DNA of 64,000 bases from NCBI GenBank assembly GCA_950295325.1, contig OX485806.1:57841169-57905168 (forward strand), given 5' to 3'. Of this stretch, positions 23,757-32,561 are shown piece after piece. The stretch comes from Polytrichum commune. Lineage: Eukaryota; Streptophyta; Polytrichopsida; Polytrichales; Polytrichaceae. The notes beneath the pieces were generated by a model, which saw only the letters and a program-made list of their open reading frames with translations, did not search any database and was not told the DNA's origin. Each line of letters opens with the position of its first letter. Position 1 is the first letter of the stretch. The translations under genes and the position numbers were made by a program.

Positions 23757-24790
23757 ACAAACACTCTGCCCAAATGTTTGGGTCATCCAAGTCCACAACA
23801 GGAGCTAACTTTTCCCAAATAGAACTCGGGAGAATAGGCTCACGTCCATACAATAACTAATACAGGCTGTAGGATGCCAAAGAGGCATGCCTACTAAATC
23901 GATAGCCCATAGCAATCCAAGGCAACATAAGGTCCTAATCTCGGTGGTTTCCCCGAAGTAATCCATACTTCCTCAAGCGACGCTTGGTTGTCTGAACAAC
24001 CCGTTCAGCCAAACCATCTGCCTCCGGATGATCCCGAGAGGTAGTACGGTGATCTATGAGCGCCTTAGTGCACAACTCCTCAAAAGCACCAAGGAACTCC
24101 CTCCCTTGGCCGTCAACACCTCAGCCGGCGCTCCAAAACGTGTTAACACACGATCCAAAAAGGCGGCCGCGGCCAACTGTGCAGAGTTTTGGGGTAAAGC
24201 AACAAGCTCAATCCACTTGCTAAAATGCTCCACCATCACCAAAACATACTTTGCTCCACGTGGTGTAACCACCAGCGGCCCTGCAAAGTCCAGCGACCAA
24301 CGGTAGCCCAATCCCATGATATGTAAGGGTTGTAACTGAGGTGATAAGGTGTTAAGGCTAGACCTGACCCGGTCACAGACTTCACACCTCCCGACATAGG
24401 CAGCCACCTACTGATACATGCCAGTCCACCAATATTGGCCACGCAACATCGAATGTGTCCTGCGTATGCCAAAATGGCCAAGTTCCTCGTGCACTTGTCG
24501 CACCAAGGAGGCCCTCTGATCCGGCCTAGGAACAATACGCCTTGTTCCATCCGGCCACAATCGAAATAACAAACCGTTCTCCCAACGAAACCTTGTTATT
24601 CGATGTCCAATCCTATCCCTTTCCATTGCCGAAATAGACAAAGGAAAGGTACCCTGTTGAAGCTTATGCAATACGGGAAGATCCTCCCATATATCCGGAA
24701 TAGCTTGAGACCGATCAGTCTCATCATCCGAGCCCAGTATCGGAATCTCAACAGATGCACCAGAAAATAAAGTAAGGTAAGCAGCCGCGT
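23757..24790 (-). pseudogene. Element C integrase: HHCC zinc-binding and DDE core
   Basis: In the element's sense (24790 down): HEELGHFGIRRTHSMLRGQYWW then CEVCDR gives the His/His/Cys/Cys zinc site. The core follows with RWSLDFAGPL (first Asp) and EADGLAERVV (the Glu). The second Asp region reads LTAKGG, where the family has an LTDQG-type motif; a one-base loss there shifts the frame. In-frame TAG codons lie at 24408 and further down (HRD*DLM, SLY*LLY). The piece ends at the insertion point of the right gag-like copy. Confidence 0.8.
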
Positions 24791-25286
24791 CCCAGGGAGT
24801 GCACTATTCAAGTACTGTATTTATACACGTGGGTGCACAAAAGGGGTATTATTTAAAACAAGCATGTACAAAATGTACGTACAAGAGACATATTGCTATT
24901 AAGCAAGAAGTAGATATACATGAGGCTATAGAAAAATATGTGTAAAGTACGCATTTACGCGTTTACGCGTTCAAGTTAGACCTGGACCAAGAATCATGTG
25001 TTTTTTCATCCACTAAGTAACGACTTTATAACTAAAAATCCATGATTTGATATTATACATATAATAGGGCCATATTTTTGCATTTCCAAACATTTGTACA
25101 CATGTTATATACAATTTCTGTATTTGTTTTTTGACCCTTGTGTATGTATGGAAATGTATTTTGAAGCAATGAGTTTTGTAAGTATATTGCTTGATTTTAG
25201 CAAAAATAAAATGTATACAGGGGTATTTTAATAAGGGGCATGCACGCACGTGATGCTTGGTTTTAATGAATAGTGCACACCCTGGG
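24791..25286. mobile_element. 496-bp hAT-like MITE
   Basis: Terminal inverted repeats: CCCAGGGAGTGCACTATTC at the left and, reversed, CCCAGGGTGTGCACTATTC at the right (one mismatch). It is flanked by a perfect 8-bp target duplication, AGCCGCGT, at 24783-24790 and 25287-25294. The interior is AT-rich and has no credible gene. An 8-bp duplication is the hallmark of the hAT superfamily. It sits between the RNase H and integrase parts of element C and breaks that frame. Confidence 0.9.
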
Positions 25287-25294
25287 AGCCGCGT

Positions 25295-25580
25295 GCCAAC
25301 CTGGAACCGCCTCTCGATCACAATCTCCATGTCACCTGGCCCCGAAGGACTTAGATTGCGTGAGAGTCCATCTGCATCCAAGTTGGTAATCCCAGCACAG
25401 TGTACCACCTCAAAGTCATACTCCTGGAGCAATAAAGCCCACATGGCAAGCTTGCCAGTAAACTTATCCGACTCCATGAGCCACCGTAACGACTGATGGT
25501 CAGTCACTAAAGTAAAGTGCTGACCATAAAGATACAGCCGAAAATGGGCAATAGCCCATACCGCCGCCAATGCTTCTCTG
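25295..25580 (-). pseudogene. RNase H remnant of element C
   Basis: The frame reads ALAAVWAIAHFRLYLYGQ, LVTDHQSLRWLM and LLLQEYDFEVVHCAG, then DADGLSRNLS. It is the C-terminal half of a Ty3-type RNase H and the tether to integrase. It begins abruptly at 25580, where the HHCC array of element B ends. Everything 5' of this point in element C is missing. Confidence 0.8.
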
Positions 25581-27953
25581 AATTAAATGCGTCACATCTG
25601 AAGACATGGTTGGCCACCAATATGGGCTTTTGTGTACTTGCGTGAGTACCTATTTTCTCGTAAAGTGTGGTACTTGGTATTCATGTATCTGTTTTATCCA
25701 ATTCAATGCTTCCTCTCTTGTCACGCACATTTTTACTTCCTCATTAGGTAACCGATATTTCAAACCATCATCGGTTATGAAATAAGTATCGACGTCGGGG
25801 CTGAGTAATCCCAACTCTTCATGTGTGCCAATACGGTTCAACTCCTCAAAGCTCTTTAGTCGTTGTGTGATCGGTTGTCTCCAATCTGGCTCCGGTGTTG
25901 GTTTTGGTGAAGATAAGTTTTGACTTTCCTTGGGGTGTATCTCCGGTGTCTCCGTTTCTCTACAGGTTTTGCAGTATCTTTATTGATTGCACACGTCATT
26001 TCCCCATGTTGGCCACCAGTACGTCCCTGTGGCCACGGCCTTCCATGTTTCTATGGCAACCAAGTGGGGTCCGCTTTCCCCATGGGTATCGGCTAGGTAC
26101 CTGGGAACTTGAGCCTCAGGTATACAGATTTGGTTACTCTTTCCTCCTTTGCGTATCCGTTGTAATGTGCCGTTGGTGAACACAAAATACTTATGGCTTT
26201 GCTCTACCGCCCTTTTCACTTCTGGTGGTAAGGTTTGGTCGAAGATTTTCCTGCATATCAGGTATTCCAAGTAGGGACGTCTCCAATCTAGGTTCTTTTT
26301 ACCTAGAAGTGTTTGTGTTTCCTTCTCTTTTGCAAGTTGTGTTTGGTTGCTACATACCGGACATTTCCAATTGCACAAGTTTTTAATGTCGGCTCCGCAC
26401 GTGGGCCACCAGTATGGTCCAAACATGACTAGGTGCCACATTGTCTCTATGCCAAGATGTTTGTCTGATTCAGTAATATGTAGTTCCTTTAAGTATTCGT
26501 CGATTTCTCGCCTGGCAATACATATTTTAAGGTCTCCATCCGAGAATATCTTTTTTTGTTTTCTTTCTTCAATGAAATATTTCTGGTTTTGTCGAGTTAT
26601 CTTTTTGTGTTGATTCTTCGAGATGTGGGGTCCTTTCAAGTACCCGTATGTGAGGTATTCTATAAGTAATCTCCTCCAATCCTTGTTGTCATGGGCTTGT
26701 ACGATGACGGACCCGCAAATTATGTTATGGAGCAGGCCTTCAAATCTTCTTCGACAAGACGGGCAATCGTACATAATGTAGATTTGTATGTCGCACAGCC
26801 CCATCGTGGGCCACCACCGATTCCCTTGCGAGCATCGAAGCCAAGTTTGTTGATCGTCCAAGTGTCTTTGCTGGTGTACGTGCATTTTCCCTATCCAATG
26901 CTTTATTTGGTAACCAGCAATGCAGATTCTAGCCATTCCATTTTTTTCCAGTTTTCGAAGTTTTCCTTTCTCCAAAGTGAAAATTTTGCTCTCTCGTATG
27001 GTTTCCCGCTGCCCTCTTTGAGTCTCCATGTCCATTTTGAATCTTCCATGCGCCAGATATTCGACTAGAGATGTTCTCCAATCGTTAAAGGTCTCTTTAT
27101 ATGGTATAATGTCCGCCCCGTTACCCGGTTCCGAAGAGCTTGCTTCTATGGGTAACTCTTCTCCCTGTTCTTCGCACTCGGTGCATAGTGTGATGAGTAG
27201 TGAGACATCTTCCGCGATAGTTGGCCACCAATACGACCCTTGTACAACTAATTTCTTGGTGGCATTTATTGAAAGATGTTGATTTTCTCGTATATGGAGG
27301 GTCTTGATGTAACTCCTCACATATCTTCCAGGCATATATTTCTTTGTAATGCCGTTATAAAACATGCGATGTAACTCTCCTTCAATGAGTATGAAAAATT
27401 TGCTTCGGTACACTACCAATTTTCTCTCTTCTTTGGGTAGGGAACTCATCCAGGGGGTTCCGTGTGTTAGACAAGTTAGATGTTGGACATATGGTGTTGT
27501 CCAATCCGATTATGTTTTTCCTGTCATGTTTTCTTACGCTTCCAAAGGTTGGACAGGGAATGGATCGTCGTCGTCCTCGGAATCTTGTGGGGTAATGTTC
27601 CCGGTTTCGTTTCCTTGGTCAACAACCTTACATATTGGACATTCTTGACAGTATTCCAGTACGTCTCTTCGTCGGGTGGGCCACCAATATGGTGTACGTA
27701 GTATGTAATGCCATGTTGAAGTTAGATTGTAGTGTATCCCATTTTGCTCATGGGCTTCGCTTATGACTTCTTTAATGATGTCCCCGGCTATACACTCATG
27801 TATCTTGCTGGAGATATTGACTTGCTTGAGCTTTTCATCGTCTAGGACGAATGGCTCATTTAGTTGCCTCATCCTGTTTTGTTCTTGTGGGGTGGCCAGA
27901 GCTGACAACAACCTCCCGTGGGTAAGATACTCAATGAAAGGCGCTCGCCAATC
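25581..27953 (-). pseudogene. Array of six integrase HHCC-type modules in element B
   Basis: Six copies of a 130-150 residue module follow RNase H in one reading frame. Starts (Asp of DW) lie at 27953, 27506, 27083, 26681, 26288 and 25886, spaced 447, 423, 402, 393 and 402 bp. Each has DWxxPxxEYL-type opening, a variable linker, an (I/M)C(I/V)A-type strand in most copies, an H-x4-6-H pair, a (P/S/T)YWWPT-type motif and usually a C-x2-C. Module 1 has H/H and CPIC; module 2 CTEC; module 3 CPSC with NRWWPT; module 4 CPVC; module 5 CKTC after a stop; module 6 is cut off after SPYWWPTMSSD. Element E has one such module (57410-57740) before its DDE core. Four in-frame stops (about 27534, 27507, 25980, 25665) but no frameshift. 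No DDE core follows before truncation at 25581. Confidence 0.85.
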
Positions 27954-28469
27954 TTCAAATGGTTGTACGTGTACCATAAAGAGGCTGGCGTCCGGAAACT
28001 GATCTTGTACTCCCGAGGGGTCTTCTCCGCTCTCTATCCTTGATAGGTGGTCAACCATTACATGGTTTCTACCGGGTTTGTAAACGACTTCGAAGTCGTA
28101 TTCTTGGAGTAAAAACATCCATCTTGCAATGCGCCCGGACACCACTGGTCGATTGACCAAGTATATCAGGGCTTGATGGTCCACGTAGAAAACGAAATGG
28201 TTCGCCAGTAGATAATGATTGAATTTGCCCACTGAGTAGATCATCGCTAGGGCTTCACCCTCCGTTGTACTGTAGTTCTTCTCCGCATTGTTTAAGAGTC
28301 GACTTGCGTAATGAATTGGAGAATCTCTATCTCCATGTATGTTTTGAGCCAAAACGGCTCCAATCGCGATGTTTGACACATCGCAGTGTACGTGGAACTC
28401 CATGGTCCAATTGGAAGTTACCAAAATGGGAGTGGTCGTTAACATTTTCTTCACTTCTTCAAAAGCCTC
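27954..28469 (-). pseudogene. RNase H of element B
   Basis: The frame carries VHCDVSNIAIGAVLAQ (Asp), TTEGEALAMIY (Glu) and FYVDHQALIYL (Asp), then the tether VVYKPGRNHVMVDHLSRI. Length and order are normal for Ty3/gypsy. It runs in the same frame as the RT upstream and the HHCC array downstream; the only break on the RT side is a TAG at 28470. Confidence 0.88.
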
Positions 28470-29637
28470 CTAACACGATTTGGTCCAAAGATATTTTTCT
28501 CCTTTCTTGAGTAATAAGTATAAAGGCCGAGTGATCTCAACGTACATCCATATGAATTTTCGATGGTATGTAGCTTGTCCCAGGAAACTCCGAATTCCTC
28601 GTACAATGGTTGGTGGAGGTAATCCCTTTATGATTTCCACCTTCTTCGGATCCAGCAACAATCCTTCCTTGCATACCACGTGCCCTAAGAGTCTCTCTGA
28701 ATTGACACAGAAGAAACATTTAATGAGACATTTTTCCAAATGTTCAATGTGGTCTTCCTTGGTTCCATACACCGTGAAATCATCTAAAAACACCTTCATG
28801 AATTTGTCGAGGTAATCGGCAAATATCTTCATCATGCCTCTTTGGAAGGTGGCTGGTGCACACATCAATCCAAAGGGCATTACCCTGTACGCGAATGCTC
28901 CGTACTCGGTAATGAAAGAAGTCTTCAGCTGATCTTCTAAGGCGATCATGATTTGGTTGTAGCTGCTGTACCCGTCCATCAACGTGTACATTTCGTGTCC
29001 TGCAACTGTTTCCAAGATCGATTCCGTAAATGGTAATAGAAAAGGGTCCACCTTCGTGACTGCATTCAATTTTCGGTAGTCGACGCACACTCGCAGTCTC
29101 CCATTCTTCTTGGGTACAATCACGATTGGTGACAACCATTCGGTTTTATCCACGGGTTATATGAATCCCGCTTCCAAGTACTTGTTTATTTATTCTTTCA
29201 CCATGGCTGCGTAATTGGGGTTCATCCTATAACGCATTTGTTGTACCGGCTTGGCTTCCGACTGTAGCTCAATCTTATGCTCGCATACATGAGGGGGTAT
29301 GCCCTTCATGTCTTTATATGTGAAAGCAAACACATCCTTGAATTTTAGGAGTAGCTCTTTCACCTTTGCTTCGTAATCTCCCAAGTCTTTCGCGATTTTG
29401 ACTAACTTAGGCTCCTCCGGAGTTCCTAAGTTTAAATTCTTCACCAAGGCTTCATCTTCAACTGTCCATCCTGCTATTTACTTCCCTTTGACGGCTTCTG
29501 AGGCAGGGGTGCGATCTACCGCGATATTCCCTTCTTTTACTTTGTAAAACTGGCTTGGATACAGCGGTTTCTCCTCCATGGCTTCTTGCTCCTTCTTAGT
29601 TGCTTTTCATTTTCGAGTTTTCTCGGGTTTATTTTTT
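28470..29637 (-). pseudogene. Reverse transcriptase of element B, Athila-like
   Basis: In sense: a lead-in (EGNIAVDRTPASEAVKGK, then FKDVFAFTYKDMKGIP), the fingers (WLSPIVIVPKKNGRLRVC, VDYRKLNAVTKVDPF), YTLMDGYSSYNQI, MPFGLMCAPATFQR, the catalytic FLDDFTVYG and the thumb (SFLGQATYHRKFI). An F(L/V/M)DDF catalytic box followed by a VYG-type segment is typical of the Athila/Tat side of plant Ty3 elements. Stops occur at about 29480, 29190, 29157 and 28470, all in one frame. The 5' edge at 29640 runs directly into the 139-bp satellite. Confidence 0.88.
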
Positions 29638-29639
29638 TG

Positions 29640-30700
29640 TGCTTGAACATTTCAATCAAAATATGGCCCTTCAAAGCCTTACTCCTTGACCCTCTCGGAT
29701 CCAAGAGGGTCCTACCCCAGCCCATACACAACAAGGCCGAAACATAAACCATATCAAACATACACTTAAACATACATGCCTCAAATCATTTCAATCAAAA
29801 TCAGGCCATTCATAGCCCTGCTCCTTGACCCTCTCGGATCCGAGAGGGTCCTAACCCATCCCATACATAACTAGGCCGACACAGAAAATATATCAAACAT
29901 ACACTTAAACATACATGCCTTGAACATTTCAATCAAAATCTGGTCCTTCAAAGCCCTACTCCTTGACCCTCTCGGATCCGAGAGGGTCCTACCCCAGCCC
30001 ATACACAACAAGGCCGAAACATAAAACATATCAAACATACACTTAAACATACATGCCTCAAATCATTTCAATCAAAATCACGCCCTTCAGAGCACTACCC
30101 AATGACCCTCTCGGATCCGAGAGTGTCCTACCCCAGCCCATACATAACTAGGCCGACATAAAAATTATATCAAACATACACAGAAACATACATGCCTCAA
30201 ATCATTTCAATCAAAATTTGGCCATTCATAGCCCTATTCCTTGACCCTCTTGGATCCGAGAGGGTCCTACCCCAACCCATACACAACAAAGCCGAAACAT
30301 AAAACATATCAAACATACACTTAAACATACATGCCTTAAATCATTTCAATCAAAATCTGGCCTTTCAAAGCACTACCTGATGATCCTCTCGGATCGGAGA
30401 GGGTCCCACCCTTGGCCATACACAACAAGGCCAAAACCAAAAACATATCAAACATACACTTAAACATTCATGCCTCAAATCATTTCAATCGGAATCTAGC
30501 CCTCCAAAGCTCTTCTCCTTGACCCTCTCCGATCCGAGAGGGTCCTACCCAGCCATACACAACAAGGCCGAAATCGAGAACATATCTAACATACAATTAA
30601 ACATACATGCCTCAAATCATTTCAATCAAAATGTGGCCATTAGGAGGAGACATCAATGACCCTCTCGGATCCGAGAGGGTCCTATTCCTAACATATAAGG
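29640..30700 (-). repeat. 139-bp palindromic satellite, block 1 (inside element B)
   Basis: Eight head-to-tail units. Each has a 24-bp perfect or near-perfect palindrome made of GACCCTCTCGGA and its reverse complement. Palindromes start at 29688, 29827, 29965, 30104, 30243, 30382, 30521 and 30658, so the period is 137-139 bp. The rest of the unit (TTTCAATCAAAATCTGGCC, ACAAGGCCGAAACAT, AAACATACATGCCTC) is also conserved. Relative to blocks 2 and 3 this block is inverted. It abuts the RT frame at 29640. Confidence 0.92.
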
Positions 30701-31020
30701 AATATGTAGTTCACAGCATTCACCTCCATTTCTGGTCTCTTGCCCGCCTCCCAATACCTAGCCGAGCTTGTCCACACGAGCTTCTGAATTCAAAACCCTA
30801 ACCTTCAATTGAAAAACTAGTCCTCATGGCCTACCCGGTCCTCATGGCCGACTAACTATAAGCCGTAATGGCATAGACAAGTGAACCCTTGCTACACATA
30901 TATGCCTCACAACATTCACCTCAACAACTATGCCGAGCTACACCACACAAGTGATATGTATTCAATTCATAAACCCTATACCTCAATTCAGAAACTATTC
31001 CTTATGGCCTAGCCGGCACT
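30701..31020. other. Non-coding spacer beside satellite block 1
   Basis: No gene is seen. It holds weakly repeated phrases (CATGGCC, CTAGCCG, CATTCACCTC) that link the 139-bp satellite to the 96-bp repeats. It probably belongs to the non-coding part of element B. Confidence 0.35.
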
Positions 31021-31380
31021 ATGAACCGAACTAGTGCACCCAAGTTTACCTTATCTACTCGTACAACGTACACTACCTTCAATTCAAAATGTAGTCCTTA
31101 TGTCCGTTCCGGCACTATCAACCGAACTAGTGCCCCCAAGTTTTCCCTATCTACTCATACAACATACACTACCTTCAATTCAATATCTAGTCCTTATGTC
31201 CTTTCCGACACTATGAACCGAACTAGTGGACACAATTTTTCCCTATCTACTCATACAACGTACACTACCTTCAATTCAATATCTAGTCCTTAGGTCCTTT
31301 CCGGCACTATAAACCGTACTAATGGACACAATTGAACATATACAACCTTGAATTCACAATGTAGTCCTCAAGCCCTCAAT
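31021..31380. repeat. 96-bp tandem repeats, about four units
   Basis: AACCGAACTAGTG-type anchors start at 31024, 31120, 31216 and 31312 (as AACCGTACTAATG), an exact 96-bp period. Each unit contains ACACTACCTTCAATTCA and AGTCCTTATGTCC. Because 96 is a multiple of three, a plus-strand frame (31021-31293) stays open through three units; I do not regard it as a gene. Confidence 0.85.
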
Positions 31381-31384
31381 GAAA

Positions 31385-31408
31385 GACCCTCTCGGATCCG
31401 AGAGGGTC
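31385..31408. other. Isolated 24-bp palindrome outside the satellite
   Basis: A perfect copy of the satellite palindrome (GACCCTCTCGGA plus its reverse complement) lies just beyond the 96-bp repeats. The rest of the 139-bp unit is not recognisable around it. Confidence 0.9.
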
Positions 31409-32561
31409 TTTCTCTATTCCATAACGAACTAAGGTCTTTCCTATAATGCAGGCAGGTGGGTGTCAATCCCACTCAAGGCTCCTTCTTATTTCCTTATCCC
31501 TTTCCATATATTGCTTGTCCTATTCTTTGCAAGTTCTCTCCTATATTTAGAGAATTGAAATTACTATTTCATATTCCCATAAACCTAAATCTTGAAGTAC
31601 CCCTTGTGCATATAAGCTTACGACAAACTAACGGCATTCATCGAATTCTCCCTTCTCTCCTTGCGGGACCCGCTCTAATTTGAATTGTTCGGATGCTCGC
31701 TCTCTGCCATAGATGGTGTTTGTGAACCACTGTCCTCCACTTCTTCGTCTATCGACCGCAGATTCAACCCTCCCTTGTCCCCTCTACACGTATTTTGCGA
31801 GTCTGATGGGGTCCCTCTTCCTTCTATGCACGTTTCCTCCTTCTTCTTTAGTTCTCTCCGTCTCCTCTGTTTTGAAGTGCTCAAAACTCGTCCCTCCCTT
31901 TATCTTCTTTCGCTCCTTTCCTGGATCGATTGTGGAGACTGTATTTTGGTCTGGTTCCTTCATGTGTGCGTTCCAGCTCCCCTCTCTTCCTCTCTTTTGT
32001 GCTCGCTACCATCTGGGCATCCCTTTACTTCTCTCACTAAATGACCCTTCCCCGACCTTCTCTTACCTTTATAGTACCACTGTTCAAAGTTTAGGGTTTA
32101 CAATTCTATGTTAGCCTTGCCTCGTTTTCCTTATTTGGATTTTTCTATTATTCGTCCCTGTCTTTGTCCATGGCTCCTCATCCACAACTCCATGTGTGTC
32201 GGAGATGGTTGAGCTCCGTGCCACTGGCGTAGGGATCCCCTTTCTTTTCCCCATAGATGCGAAGAGATTTGCATCTGTTTCTTCCCTAGACCTTAGTATC
32301 AAGTTTTTATTGCAAAACACTACAATATGGATCGAGCGCGAGATTTGTGATACTGCTACTTCTCTTTTGTCATTGACCATGCGTGAGAATCCTAGGGTTG
32401 CCGACAGCGGATCGTCAATGTGGGAACTTTGCGCTGGTAAATACAGGGTGTACGGACTCCCATGTCCTTGCACGAATGTATCCACGGATATCCGTACCCC
32501 TCCCCATTCCTCTGCTTCCACTTTCAATACTCCTCCTTTGGCTAAGTTAAGATTGAACCCG

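Noticed and set aside
25581..29640. All in-frame stops in the pol of element B seem to be TAA or TAG, which could suggest reassigned stop codons.
   Set aside because: By comparison with related RTs, the positions correspond to different residues (Glu, Tyr, Gln), and other frames in the window also use TGA as a break. Ordinary mutational decay explains it.
29537..29773. Nearly identical 78-codon frames at 29537-29773 and 45471-45707, as a possible conserved small gene.
   Set aside because: Both run across the satellite-pol junction in a frame different from pol; identity reflects copied DNA, not a gene.
29640..30700. Regular repeats with variable parts, CRISPR-like at first sight.
   Set aside because: The whole 139-bp unit is conserved, there are no unique spacers, and the context is a plant retroelement.
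31021..31293. 90-codon frame with a repeated NRTSAPKFSLSTHTTYTTFNS-like pattern.
   Set aside because: It is the in-frame translation of a 96-bp DNA repeat, without start context or family resemblance.
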